The translations under genes were made by a program, and so were the position numbers. 64,000 nt of DNA from Pseudactinotalea sp047971285 (GTDB taxonomy: Bacteria; Actinomycetota; Actinomycetes; Actinomycetales; Beutenbergiaceae): NCBI GenBank assembly GCA_047971285.1, contig JBKDZO010000021.1, positions 1-64,000 on the forward strand, in the 5' to 3' direction. How positions within the stretch are numbered: the first letter of the stretch is position 1; every line of letters starts with the position of its first letter. The notes under the pieces are model-generated. The model was not told where the DNA came from. It saw only the letters and a program-made list of their open reading frames with translations, and made no database searches. Positions 25,961-34,800 of the stretch are shown here, in pieces.

Positions 25961-27061
25961 TCACCAGCTGATGTCAACCAGTTCATTGCCGTCCAGGTCG
26001 ACGACGAAATCACTCACCGCGCCCGTGACCGTGTTCTCCAGCGCGAACTCGTACCGCGTGACGGTGCCGGTCTGGGTCATCGACGGTCCACTCTCGGTGC
26101 CGCTCGCGACCGGCCGCAATGGCTGGGATGGATCGGCGGCGAACGCGGCAACGACCACGGCCACCCCCACTGGTGGGATCAACTCGTCGTCGAAGCAGGA
26201 CAGGAGAGCCTCACCGACAATCCGATCGACCGGGCCGGCACCGGTGACCGGGCCGGCGCTACTGGATAGGAATGACCAGGTATCGGTGCCGTCGGTGGCT
26301 GTCCAGAGCAGGCCGCAATGAGACATTGTTGGCGGCACCATCCGCACCGCGAGCTGATCGGCGCGGATATCGTCTGCCGATATCGGCCGGTACCACTGCT
26401 CGCGTGTGTACCCGGTGACGTCATCGAAGTCGCCTGGGTCGGTGCTGAAGAGGTGGTAGTCGAGGGTGGTCGCCATCGCGTCCAGATTTGCGAGGATGTC
26501 GGTGTCCGCTGTGAGCAAGAGCGTGGTGTGAACCGGGTCGGCAGGATGGGCGAGTTCGACCAGCGCGTAGGAGTAGGTGTAGTCGGTGCAATCGTTGGTG
26601 CACTCGGTGTAGGTGTGCTTGAACGTGGTGAGCGTTCCGATATCCAAGTCATGGCTGTTCATGTCGACCGGATCGGGGACGTCTGCCGGGCTGGTGAATA
26701 TGCCCAGGTTGCCGTTGAGCGGTTGTACCGGGTCGCAGCCCGCACTGATCAGCCGGACGGTGACCATGGTCCGATCGTCATCGCTCAGGGAGCCGCCTGA
26801 GCGCACGCTGCAGTCGCCGGACGATTCCACCGCCATCGGTACCTGGTTGTCCCAGTCTTCCGGCACCTGCATCGCGATGTCGTCCACGATCACGGCTGGC
26901 CGAGAGTCGGTTGCTGGCGGAGAGTCGGATGCCGGGGGAGAGCCGCTGGCCGGGGGAGAGTCGAACGGAATTTCCAGGCCGCACCCCGATATTCCGAGCG
27001 CAGCTACCGCTGCGATGGCGGCCGTCCACAGGGCGGGCAAAATTCGCGGTCGATACCTCAC
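25961..27061 (-). CDS. Secreted lipoprotein of unknown function
   Basis: A 366-residue protein with a lipoprotein signal ending in GISGC (Cys27). A Pro/Ser/Asp linker follows, made of six-residue repeats (SPPASG, SPPASD, SPPATD), encoded by an 18-bp tandem repeat. The rest is a folded extracellular domain with four cysteines around TYTECTNDCTDYTYSY and SGDCSVRSGG; no known domain is recognised. It is monocistronic as far as seen. Confidence 0.7.
   Translation of the reverse strand: MRYRPRILPALWTAAIAAVAALGISGCGLEIPFDSPPASGSPPASDSPPATDSRPAVIVDDIAMQVPEDWDNQVPMAVESSGDCSVRSGGSLSDDDRTMVTVRLISAGCDPVQPLNGNLGIFTSPADVPDPVDMNSHDLDIGTLTTFKHTYTECTNDCTDYTYSYALVELAHPADPVHTTLLLTADTDILANLDAMATTLDYHLFSTDPGDFDDVTGYTREQWYRPISADDIRADQLAVRMVPPTMSHCGLLWTATDGTDTWSFLSSSAGPVTGAGPVDRIVGEALLSCFDDELIPPVGVAVVVAAFAADPSQPLRPVASGTESGPSMTQTGTVTRYEFALENTVTGAVSDFVVDLDGNELVDISW
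26895..26966. repeat. 18-bp tandem repeat inside the lipoprotein linker
   Basis: Four imperfect copies of an 18-bp unit, beginning GCTGGCCGAGAGTCGGTT (26895-26912) and ending GCCGGGGGAGAGTCGAAC (26949-26966). They encode the SPPASx linker of the lipoprotein on the minus strand. Copy number may vary between strains without changing frame. Confidence 0.8.
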
Positions 27062-27173
27062 GCCTTAGTTGTATCCGATCCCTGCCGGTCGGTCACGGGT
27101 ACCTCTGCCCACCGGGACGCGGGCCCTACTGCCTTGCGGCTACGGGAGTGGCTGCCGCAATCCCGGGTGTGGG

Positions 27174-27620
27174 CTACGGCGTGGCTTCTGCGACCAAGCG
27201 TTGCCGCAGCGGTCCGAATATCTCCGCCAGGGCTGTGAGCTGGGTGGGGGTGAGCCGGTCCAGCAGCAATTCACGTACGAACGCCGAATGGCCAGGCGTG
27301 GCCTCGTGGAATGTCTTGAGCCCCTTCTTGGTGAGGACCGCGCTGGCGCCGCGTCCGTCGTCCGGACTCGGCTCTCGCTTGACCCAGCCGCGCTGTTCCA
27401 GGCGCTTGAGGCGATAGGTCAATCGCGTCGGCCCGAAAGCAACCGCCCGGGCCAGGTCACCCAGGCGCAAGCTGTGCTGTGGTGCCTCGTTGAGTATCAG
27501 CAACACGTTGAAATCGCCGATGTCCATGTTGGCACGGTCCTTCATCCGCCGTTCCAATTCCGCCGTCAGCAAGGCCGTTGCTTCAATGTAGGACCGCCAG
27601 GCGTATTCAGTGTTGGTCAT
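27174..27620 (-). CDS. MarR-family transcriptional regulator
   Basis: A 148-residue winged-helix regulator. The recognition helix region reads AVAFGPTRLTYRLKRLEQRG and the wing has the MarR signature DDGRGASAVLTKKG. The start ATG overlaps the stop of the upstream FMN reductase gene by 4 bp, so it is the third gene of an LLM/FMN-reductase/MarR operon. Inference: it autoregulates the operon through the palindrome at 29392-29413 in response to a small molecule or oxidant. Confidence 0.88.
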   Translation of the reverse strand: MTNTEYAWRSYIEATALLTAELERRMKDRANMDIGDFNVLLILNEAPQHSLRLGDLARAVAFGPTRLTYRLKRLEQRGWVKREPSPDDGRGASAVLTKKGLKTFHEATPGHSAFVRELLLDRLTPTQLTALAEIFGPLRQRLVAEATP

Positions 27621-28219
27621 CGTTGCATCATTTGTTCGAACGGTATGAATCCGGCGCCGTCGGCGTCGAACGGGTCATGATGTACACGGTCCGGCAGCCC
27701 CACCATCAGGTCCGCCAGCTCGGTACCGGCGCGTTCGATGCGGCCATCCAGACCAGCGGTGCCCCAGTCCTCGGACGCCGCATAAACCGCCGTCGGGACG
27801 GTCATGGTCTTGAAGTACGACAGTAACGGCCGCATGGCACTCTCCAACACCATGGAATGCCGTGCGGTGCCGCCGGTGGCCCCGAGCAGCGTCGGGATAC
27901 CGGCCAGGGAACCCTCGTCCAGGGTGTCCATGAACGACTTGAACAGTCCCGAATAGGACATGGAGAACGTCGGCGATACCGCAATGAGCGCGTCAGCTGA
28001 CTGCACGGTGTCCCGCGCTTGTGCCAGCGCCGGGCTGGCCACGCGGGTCAGCACCTGGTCGACGACGTCGTGTGCGAGTGGGCGCAATTCGATGATCTGG
28101 GTTTGCACGGCGCGGTCGTGCGCAGCGAGCCGGGTCGCGGTGGCTGCAGCCAGCCGGTCGGCGAGCAGCCGTGTCGAACTCGGCTCGCTCAGGCCGGCAG
28201 CGAGGACTGCGAGCTTCAT
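27617..28219 (-). CDS. NADPH-dependent FMN reductase (CE1759-type)
   Basis: A 200-residue flavodoxin-fold reductase. KLAVLAAGLSEPSSTRLLAD is the FMN phosphate loop, and ADALIAVSPTFSMSYSGLFK with LLGATGGTARHSMVLE are typical of this family. It is overlapped by 4 bp by the LLM enzyme upstream and the MarR gene downstream. The known arrangement LLM plus CE1759-type reductase is a two-component system in which the reductase supplies reduced flavin to the LLM partner. Confidence 0.88.
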   Translation of the reverse strand: MKLAVLAAGLSEPSSTRLLADRLAAATATRLAAHDRAVQTQIIELRPLAHDVVDQVLTRVASPALAQARDTVQSADALIAVSPTFSMSYSGLFKSFMDTLDEGSLAGIPTLLGATGGTARHSMVLESAMRPLLSYFKTMTVPTAVYAASEDWGTAGLDGRIERAGTELADLMVGLPDRVHHDPFDADGAGFIPFEQMMQR

Positions 28220-29367
28220 GCCCGGTTACCCACGGGCGCGATTGCCGCTGCGGTGTCGACGTCATTGCGGGCGATGGGAGCAGCTGCCGTATCGGAGGCG
28301 CTGGCTGCGACTCGTCGGGCATGGGTGGGGGCGCCGGGGGCATCCGATGAGCGGACCGCATCGAATTCGCGCCGAAGCACTGGCACCACTTCCGTTCCTA
28401 GAATCTCGATCTGTTCCAGAACCGCCTCCGGTGGCAGTCCGGCGTGATCGACCAGAAACAGCTGCCGCTGGTAGTCCCCCGCAAAGTCCCGAAACCCGAG
28501 CGTACGCTCAATCACCTGTTCCGGCGTGCCAACCGTGAGCGGCGTCATCTTCATAAAGTCCTCCAGGGTGGGACCATGGCCATATACCGGAGCCACATCG
28601 AAGTACGGGCGGAACGTTGCTATCGCCTTCGCCTGGGTGTCTGCCATGAAGACATGTCCTCCCAATCCCACGATGGCCTGCTCGGGTTCGCCGTGGCCGT
28701 AGTGCGCGTACCGGCGCCGGTACAGCGCCACCATCTGTTCGACGTGCTCGCGGTTCCAGAAGATGTTGTTGTGGAAGAAGCCATCGCCGTAGTACGCGGC
28801 TTGCTCGGCGATTTCCGGGGAGCGGATGGAACCGTGCCAGACGAAGGGGGGAACGCCGTCCAGTGGGGCGGGCGCCGAGGTGAAACCCTGCAGTGGAGTG
28901 CGGTGCTTGCCGGACCAGTTCACCACCGGTTCGGTCCACAGGCGCCGCAGGAGCGCGTCGTTCTCGATCGCCAGCTCGATGCCGTTGCGAATGTCCTTGC
29001 CGAACCACGGATACACCGGACCGGTGTTTCCGCGGCCGAGGATCAGATCGACGCGGCCATCGGCCAGGTGCTGCAGCATCGCATAGTCCTCGGCGATCTT
29101 CACCGGGTCGTTGGTGGTGATCAGGGTGGTTGCCGTCGAGAGCAGCAGCCGTTCGGTCCGGGCGGCGATCCAGCCGAGCATCGTGGTCGGGCTGGAGGGG
29201 ACGAATGGCGGGTTGTGATGCTCGCCGGTGGCGAACACGTCCAGGCCGACTTCCTCGGCTTTGAGCGCGTAGCGGGTCATCGCCTTGATTCGCTCGGCCT
29301 CGGTCGGTGTTCGCCCGGTGGTGGGGTCGGGCGTGACGTCGCCGACGGAGAAGATTCCGAACTGCAT
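28216..29367 (-). CDS. LLM-class flavin-dependent oxidoreductase (CE1758-type)
   Basis: A 383-residue luciferase-like monooxygenase starting MQFGIFSVGDVTPDPTTGRT, the typical N-terminus of the CE1758 family; the preceding ATG at 29376 would add only three residues. Other motifs are DVFATGEHHNPPFVPSSPTT, DLILGRGNTGPVYPWFGKDI and the NNIFWNREHVEQMVALYRRR region. The last 45 or so residues are a low-complexity Ala-rich tail not usual for the family. It is first in the operon with an FMN reductase and MarR regulator. Substrate unknown. Confidence 0.87.
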   Translation of the reverse strand: MQFGIFSVGDVTPDPTTGRTPTEAERIKAMTRYALKAEEVGLDVFATGEHHNPPFVPSSPTTMLGWIAARTERLLLSTATTLITTNDPVKIAEDYAMLQHLADGRVDLILGRGNTGPVYPWFGKDIRNGIELAIENDALLRRLWTEPVVNWSGKHRTPLQGFTSAPAPLDGVPPFVWHGSIRSPEIAEQAAYYGDGFFHNNIFWNREHVEQMVALYRRRYAHYGHGEPEQAIVGLGGHVFMADTQAKAIATFRPYFDVAPVYGHGPTLEDFMKMTPLTVGTPEQVIERTLGFRDFAGDYQRQLFLVDHAGLPPEAVLEQIEILGTEVVPVLRREFDAVRSSDAPGAPTHARRVAASASDTAAAPIARNDVDTAAAIAPVGNRA

Positions 29368-29391
29368 GCTGGACATGTCCCCTACTCTCGA

Positions 29392-29413
29392 TAGTTGATT
29401 CAAAACTCAACTA
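29392..29413. promoter_or_regulatory. Palindromic operator before the LLM/FMN-reductase/MarR operon
   Basis: TAGTTGA (29392-29398) and TCAACTA (29407-29413) are a perfect 7-bp inverted repeat with an 8-bp AT-rich spacer, 25 bp upstream of the LLM start. Size and symmetry fit a MarR dimer site, and the operon's third gene encodes a MarR protein. Confidence 0.65.
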
Positions 29414-29486
29414 CACCAACCGGCTGGGCGGCCAGATATTCCGCGGTTGTGGCCGGCCCATGGCGCCGGTCGCCTAGCCTGGCGGA

Positions 29487-30275
29487 ATGCGTATCGGAAG
29501 TCACGTGGACCAGGCCGACCCCATCGCCGGAGCCCGCGCTCGCGGCGCGGAAGTGGCACAGATCTTTCTAGGAGCGCCCCAGGCGTGGAAGGACCCGGAA
29601 TTCGCCTACCCGGGCGGCGCCGGCGGGCTGCGCGACGCTGCCGGTGAAGCCGGTCTGCCGCTCGTGGTGCACGCCCCGTACCGGATCAATGTCGCCAGCA
29701 CCAACAACCGGGTCCGCATCCCCAGCCGGACCCTGCTGCAGAAGCAGGTCAACGCCGCGGCTCAGATCGGTGCGATGGGCATCGTCGTGCACGGTGGACA
29801 TGTCGGCGCCGACGATGATCTTGAGGTCGGCTTCGACAACTGGCGCAAGTGCCTGGAGAAGCTGGAGCGCCCGATCCCGGTGCTGATCGAGAACACCGCC
29901 GGTGGGGACGGAGCAGTGGCGCGAGGGGTGGAGCGCATCGCGGGCTTGTGGGAGGCGGTGCGTGCGGCGGGCGATGACAACGTCGGCTTCTGTTTGGACA
30001 CGTGCCATGCCTGGGCCAGTGGCGAAGCCCTGGTGGGCTTGGCTGACCGGGTCCGGGCCGCCACCGGGCGCATCGATCTGGTGCACCTCAACGACAGCCG
30101 GGATGAGTTCGATTCCGGGGCTGACCGTCATGCCAGCCTCGGTTCCGGCCATATCCCAAGCGAGGATCTGGTGGCTTTGGTGGCTCAGGCCGACGCGCCG
30201 GTCGTCGTCGAGACCCCCGGTGCCGAGCAGGAGCAGGGCGCTGATATCACCTGGATTCGGCAGCGGTTGACCTGA
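29487..30275 (+). CDS. nfo: Endonuclease IV (deoxyribonuclease IV)
   Basis: A 262-residue AP-endonuclease that cuts at abasic sites in base-excision repair. The TIM-barrel metal ligands are visible: His62 (VVHAPY), His102 (IVVHGGH), the Glu of LIENTAGG, Asp and His of CLDTCHAW, His of DLVHLND, Asp/His of DRHASLGSG, and Glu of VVVETPG. Length is normal for the family. It runs towards the nitrite reductase gene, the two separated by repeats. Confidence 0.95.
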   Translation: MRIGSHVDQADPIAGARARGAEVAQIFLGAPQAWKDPEFAYPGGAGGLRDAAGEAGLPLVVHAPYRINVASTNNRVRIPSRTLLQKQVNAAAQIGAMGIVVHGGHVGADDDLEVGFDNWRKCLEKLERPIPVLIENTAGGDGAVARGVERIAGLWEAVRAAGDDNVGFCLDTCHAWASGEALVGLADRVRAATGRIDLVHLNDSRDEFDSGADRHASLGSGHIPSEDLVALVAQADAPVVVETPGAEQEQGADITWIRQRLT

Positions 30276-30290
30276 GGTGCTGCGCACCTC
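30274..30290 (+). terminator. Short hairpin overlapping the nfo stop codon
   Basis: GAGGTGC (30274-30280) pairs perfectly with GCACCTC (30284-30290) around a three-base loop, beginning within the nfo TGA. It is followed by CCCCTTCG rather than a T-run. It is a likely transcription end point between converging genes. Confidence 0.45.
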
Positions 30291-30299
30291 CCCTTCGCC

Positions 30300-30383
30300 G
30301 AACGCGCGGTTGTGGTCGCGAAAACGCAGTTTCGCGCCCACAACACCGCGCTGAGCGGGGCTTGTCGCCCGCAACGCCGCGCT
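30300..30383. repeat. Palindromic intergenic repeat between nfo and nirK
   Basis: The left arm 30304-30325 (starting GCGCGGTTGTGG) pairs with the right arm 30329-30351 (ending ACAACACCGCGC) with one bulge and one mismatch, around the loop GCA. A second partial copy of the right arm lies at 30365-30383 (16 of 19 bases the same). The stretch GAACGCGCGGTTGTGGTCGC at 30300 resembles the repeat at 57735, so this may be a dispersed element. Confidence 0.65.
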
Positions 30384-30398
30384 CGATGCAAGGTCGAT

Positions 30399-33014
30399 TC
30401 ACGGATCGGTGACCTCGACAAACCCATGGGCGCCACGTTCGGCGTCGACCATGGCGTGGGACACGAACGGATAGTGGCCAGCCTCTGGGAACACCAGCTC
30501 GACGAATCCACCCTGAGCGGGCATCAGCGGCAGGACCTGGGAGCCGCCGCCACCCGGGTCGTCGGGCCGCAAGGTGTAGGCGCCTTCGTTCCACACTGTG
30601 TCGAACTGGCCGCCGATCACGTGGAACGGCAGTGATCGGTTGGGCCCGGCATTGAGCACCCAGAACCGCACCCGCTCACCGGTGTTCACCCGCAGCTGGT
30701 CAAAGTCGTAGCCGCGGGAGTATCCGTTGAACACGACCAGATCGGGATCTTCGGCATTGACCTTGTCGGTGTCCACCTCCCCGCCCTCCGGGCCCAGATA
30801 GAACTCGGAGGAGACCAGGATGTACTCACGATCCACCTCCGGGAGGTCGTTCGGTTCGATGACCACCGCGCCGAACATCCCATTGGCGATGTGCGCGCTC
30901 AGCGGCGGCGTGGAGCAGTGGTACATCCAGATACCGGCCCGCTCGGCCGTGAACGCATACGTCAGCGACTCACCGGGGGCGATGGTGCGCATCGGCTGAT
31001 CGGGAGCCAGTGCGCCGGCGTGGAAGTCCACCGAATGTCCGATGGTGCCGTCGTTGACCAGCGTGATGATGAACCTGTCGCCGATCTTGCCGTGCAGCAA
31101 TGGGCCCGGGGCGGTGCCATTGAATGTCCATAGCGTTTGGGTGACTCCGGGTGCGACCTCCTGGACCTGCTCGGTCACCTGGAATGTCAGCTCGTGTGTC
31201 GTGCCCGACGGCGGGGGTGGCAGTACCGGATCTCGGGCGGTGAATCCGTCCTCCGGCTCGCGCATCAGATCCAGGTCGACGGCGGAACCGTCGGCCGGCA
31301 TCGATCCCTCGTGTCCGCTGCTCGGCTGCGGCTCGCCCGGATCGCCGGACTGCGCGGTAGCGTCGTCCCCGGTGACCACGATGTTGAACAGCATGCCCAT
31401 CTGCCGGTGCCCGATGATCGAGCACCAGCCATCGGTGCTGCGGCCCACCACGCCGACGTCGATCGTCGCGCTCTCGCCCGGCGCCAGCCGGCCGGAACTG
31501 ACGCCGGAATCGAGCACCAGGTCATGTACCTGCGAATCGTCGGTATTGGTGAGCTCGATGATCACCTCGGTTCCTGGGGCCACTTCGACGGTGTCGGGGT
31601 AGAAGCGCATATCGCGTGCCTCGACCTGCACCACGACGGTCTCGCCGGTACTGGCAACACCGGCGGCGGCCGAGTCGCCACCGATGACGGCGGGGTCGAT
31701 CGAGACCGCCGTCGCCACCAGCACCGCCGTCATCGCCAGCCCGGCCATCACCGGCCCCCGCACCGGCCGCGGCGATGCGGGCTCAGCGGGGGAGGTGCGC
31801 CCGGCAGTCGGGACGGACCGCTGGCGTCGTGCCACCCACAATGCTCTGGCCGCCAACGGTAGGAACAGGCCAAGTCCGACCAATGCCACGAATGAGGCGA
31901 TCACCAGCACCAGCGACGGTGCTGGCAACGCGAAGAAGAGCAACCCGGCATTGGTGATCGCCACCCGGAACGCTCCCCACCGTTCCAATTCGGCCATGGT
32001 GGCACGCACCGTCGCGGGCCCCCCTCCGAGTACCACCGGAATCAGGTAGGTCAGCGCGCCCAACAGCACCTGTGCTGCGAACCCTGCGGTCAGTGCAGTG
32101 GTGATCGTCCCGGCCGCATCCACGACCCCGTCCCAGGTGTCGGCACGGATGGCCAGTAGTGCTAGCCACACCAGCGCCACCACCAGCCAGACCAGGCCGG
32201 AGGCGACCGAGAGAGTCGGGTAGGCCGACGGGCTCTTGACCCGCGCCACGCGCACCATCGGCCGGATCATCACCGCCACGCCGCTCAGATAGAGCGCCAG
32301 ACCAGCTACCAGTACGGACCGCCAGCCGATGATCGCGCCGGTGGCTGCCAGCACCACACCAGTGGCGAGGATCAGCAGCGCCTGGCGGGATATCCGTTCA
32401 GCCCGGTCATCGACCCGGGTCCGCAGCATGGTCGGCCATAGAGTCACCAGCGTGCCCAGCACGGTCAGACCGACGAATCCCAGGATATTGACGGCGATAT
32501 GAGCGACCTGTAGCTGCGCCGAACCGCCACGGGCCAGCAGCACACCCAGCACCGCACCGACCGGCATCAACGATCCCGCCACCACGTAGTACCGGATGGT
32601 GGACCCGAACCGTGACGGCAGTGCCGCTCGGGCCTGCAGGGCAAGCGTGATCGCGTGCCAGGCCACCGTGCCGCCGACGATGGTGGCGCCGATGAGGGTC
32701 ACGGCCCAGATTCCAGCGGTGATGCCGACAGCGGTCGTGGCGGTGCCGATGCTGATCGCCGCGACCCGGGCGGCTTGTGCGCGACGAGAGGCGATCGAAG
32801 CTTGACGCCGGGTGAGCGCGTCCGTGAAGTGTGCACTCCAGACGATGATCGCGGTGGTCACCGCTCCCAGCATTAACATGTGCACCAGCAGCCAGCGATA
32901 CTCCGGCAACGAGCGGTGAATTCCGGAGACCACGACCACTGCCAGCAGCCAGCCGAGTACCGGAGCGTTGGCCCACAAGTGCCGACGGGTCCGGTCGGAG
33001 AGAGTCTGGCTCAT
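30399..33014 (-). CDS. nirK: Membrane-fused copper-containing nitrite reductase
   Basis: An 871-residue fusion. Residues 1-410 hold about ten membrane helices. A cupredoxin domain follows (about 460-545) with its own type 1 copper site (VHDLVLDSG; WCSIIGHRQMGM). The C-terminal third is a two-domain multicopper oxidase with NirK residues: GHSVDFHAG near 660 (type 1 His, catalytic Asp, type 2 His), YHCSTPPLSAHIANGM near 700 and PFHVIGGQFDTVW near 798. It would reduce nitrite to NO outside the membrane; this membrane-plus-cupredoxin architecture is known in actinobacteria. Its start overlaps the upstream membrane protein by 4 bp. Confidence 0.88.
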   Translation of the reverse strand: MSQTLSDRTRRHLWANAPVLGWLLAVVVVSGIHRSLPEYRWLLVHMLMLGAVTTAIIVWSAHFTDALTRRQASIASRRAQAARVAAISIGTATTAVGITAGIWAVTLIGATIVGGTVAWHAITLALQARAALPSRFGSTIRYYVVAGSLMPVGAVLGVLLARGGSAQLQVAHIAVNILGFVGLTVLGTLVTLWPTMLRTRVDDRAERISRQALLILATGVVLAATGAIIGWRSVLVAGLALYLSGVAVMIRPMVRVARVKSPSAYPTLSVASGLVWLVVALVWLALLAIRADTWDGVVDAAGTITTALTAGFAAQVLLGALTYLIPVVLGGGPATVRATMAELERWGAFRVAITNAGLLFFALPAPSLVLVIASFVALVGLGLFLPLAARALWVARRQRSVPTAGRTSPAEPASPRPVRGPVMAGLAMTAVLVATAVSIDPAVIGGDSAAAGVASTGETVVVQVEARDMRFYPDTVEVAPGTEVIIELTNTDDSQVHDLVLDSGVSSGRLAPGESATIDVGVVGRSTDGWCSIIGHRQMGMLFNIVVTGDDATAQSGDPGEPQPSSGHEGSMPADGSAVDLDLMREPEDGFTARDPVLPPPPSGTTHELTFQVTEQVQEVAPGVTQTLWTFNGTAPGPLLHGKIGDRFIITLVNDGTIGHSVDFHAGALAPDQPMRTIAPGESLTYAFTAERAGIWMYHCSTPPLSAHIANGMFGAVVIEPNDLPEVDREYILVSSEFYLGPEGGEVDTDKVNAEDPDLVVFNGYSRGYDFDQLRVNTGERVRFWVLNAGPNRSLPFHVIGGQFDTVWNEGAYTLRPDDPGGGGSQVLPLMPAQGGFVELVFPEAGHYPFVSHAMVDAERGAHGFVEVTDP

Positions 33015-34087
33015 GCTGGGAGCGCCTCCTCGGTGCGTCGAGCTGATACGGCCGTTGCCGCCAGCACCACCACCATCGTCACTAGGGCAGCGACGTTTCC
33101 CACGCCGCCGATCTGGCGCAGCAGATCATCGCCACGCGCGTCTCCCGCAACCCGTAGCACCAAGGCGCTGTGCAACAGCACCGGCGCGACGACCATCGCT
33201 CTGGTGAACGGTAGGTCGATCCCCAGCACCGCAGGAAGGATGATGGGCGCATGCGCCATCACCATTGACATGGTGAAACCAAGAAATACCGCATGAACCG
33301 CGGCGTCGTAGGAGCCGCCGTCGGTCGGGCTGGGAGTCAGTAGCCACACCAGGCCGGCCACGGCCAGCCATGCGTATCCAGCCAACATGCAATAGGCGGC
33401 GAACCGCACCAGACCGGTCCCGCCGATGGTCCGTCGGGCAATGTCATGGGTCACTAGCACCGCGACCAGAGCCAACAGTGACAACCCCAGCGCGGGGTAG
33501 CCGATGCCGGACCACAACAAGGTCAGGGGCGTGGCCAACACCAGCGCCGCCGTCGCGGCGAACACCGAACGCAAGGCACCCTCCCCGGCGAACGTCACCC
33601 GCGCCAACTCCGCACGCTCGCCCCCGATCGTGCAGATTACGAAGGCCGCAAGCCACGGCACCAGGACCGGCAACGGCAGTCCCGCTAGCCACAGCACACA
33701 TGCGCCCACCGCCATCGCGGCGCCAATGGCTTGGATCAGGACCGCGTCCTCGCGCCGACGGCGCCACAACGGGACGTAGTTCGCCAGCATTGCGATCATC
33801 CCGGCCAGCACCATTGCCTGCCCAACCCGCAACGGCACGGGTGTCAGCGTGACCAATGAGCCGAAACCGAGCAAGGTCGGCGCCAGGTATGCGATCGCTG
33901 CCCGGGTGGCGACCGCACGTTCCAGCGCAATCAGCGTGCCGATGAACCCCAGTACCAGCAGCGGGCCGTGGGCATCGGCGAGCCGTTGCGCGGTTACCGG
34001 TGCAGGCAGTCCCAGCAGCAGCAGCGCCGCGTCCAGGCCAGCGAGCAGCGCCACTGCTCCGGGGAGCAGGAAGAAGAGCCTTCTCAC
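33011..34087 (-). CDS. NnrS-like polytopic membrane protein
   Basis: A 358-residue protein with about 11-12 helices. It shows NnrS-type features: DAHGPLLVLGFIGTLIALER near the N-terminus and DAAVHAVFLGFTMSMVMAHA before PIILPAVLG later, with conserved histidines that could bind haem. The GTG at 34087 is chosen because GAGG precedes it and it overlaps the regulator gene by 4 bp; the longer open frame has an Arg-rich non-family N-terminus. NnrS proteins are linked to NO tolerance and denitrification, which fits co-transcription with nirK. Confidence 0.65.
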   Translation of the reverse strand: MRRLFFLLPGAVALLAGLDAALLLLGLPAPVTAQRLADAHGPLLVLGFIGTLIALERAVATRAAIAYLAPTLLGFGSLVTLTPVPLRVGQAMVLAGMIAMLANYVPLWRRRREDAVLIQAIGAAMAVGACVLWLAGLPLPVLVPWLAAFVICTIGGERAELARVTFAGEGALRSVFAATAALVLATPLTLLWSGIGYPALGLSLLALVAVLVTHDIARRTIGGTGLVRFAAYCMLAGYAWLAVAGLVWLLTPSPTDGGSYDAAVHAVFLGFTMSMVMAHAPIILPAVLGIDLPFTRAMVVAPVLLHSALVLRVAGDARGDDLLRQIGGVGNVAALVTMVVVLAATAVSARRTEEALPA

Positions 34088-34746
34088 GAGATCCTCAGGC
34101 GGCAGCAGCCCGGCTCGGCGAATGGTTCCAAGGTGACCTGGCCGTCGCCGCCCATTGCGTCGAGGGCGCCTTCGACCAGCCCGGTGTGAACGCCACAGAC
34201 GATTTCGGTGTGCCGACGGGCGGTGGCCAGCAACGGGCATTGACGCAAGCGGATTACATCGCCGTCGTCCTCAGCAGCGAATCCCAACGTATCCAGCAAC
34301 GGAATCAGGCGCTCCCGCGCCGGCACCTGCGGTGGTGATTCTGGTTTCAGTTCGTTGGCGAGCTGGGAACCCCATCGGTTGCCTGCGGCACGAGCCGTCG
34401 CCGATGGGTCGGGACTGATGCTGGCGAGTTCGCTAGCCAGCGATGCCGCCAGTTCCGCGTGTGGGTGCCGGGTTCGCTGAGGGCTTGCGGCCGCTGTATA
34501 GAGATGGGCCGGTCGCCCGCGGCCAACGGCAGGTGCCTGGCGACGAGTGACCAGCCCTTGCTGCGTCAACGCGTCCAGGTGGCCGCGGATGGTGTTGCTG
34601 TGCAGGCTCATGGCGTCCGCGATGTCGGCCAGAGCTATGTCGGGGCCGCAGTCGGCAATCACCGTCAAGACTGCCCACTGAGCCGTCGTCAGGTCGGAGC
34701 CGTCGACGGTCGGGATGGGACCGTAGCCGGGTCGAATATTTTCCAC
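34084..34746 (-). CDS. Winged-helix regulator with C-terminal cysteine cluster (putative Fe-S/NO sensor)
   Basis: A 220-residue regulator. The N-terminal wHTH (SLHSNTIRGHLDALTQQGLV, then TRRQAPAVGRGRPAHLY) is of the SufR/DeoR-like type. The C-terminus has RLRQCPLLATARRHTEIVCG then FAEPGCCRLRIS, a Cys-x13-Cys...Cys-Cys spacing like Fe-S-binding SufR-type repressors. The GTG at 34746 is the first sensible start; the open frame runs 270 codons further upstream without family similarity. It heads the operon with the NnrS-like protein and nirK. Inference: it senses NO or redox state through an Fe-S cluster. Confidence 0.7.
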   Translation of the reverse strand: MENIRPGYGPIPTVDGSDLTTAQWAVLTVIADCGPDIALADIADAMSLHSNTIRGHLDALTQQGLVTRRQAPAVGRGRPAHLYTAAASPQRTRHPHAELAASLASELASISPDPSATARAAGNRWGSQLANELKPESPPQVPARERLIPLLDTLGFAAEDDGDVIRLRQCPLLATARRHTEIVCGVHTGLVEGALDAMGGDGQVTLEPFAEPGCCRLRIS

Positions 34747-34800
34747 GGTTCCGAGTGTAATAAAATCTTCTGGAGTCCGACCAACCGAGGAGCTATCACC

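Noticed and set aside
26895..26966. Tandem repeats considered as a CRISPR array
   Set aside because: Units are contiguous without unique spacers and encode a protein linker; the same applies to 35631-35678 and 57834-57893.
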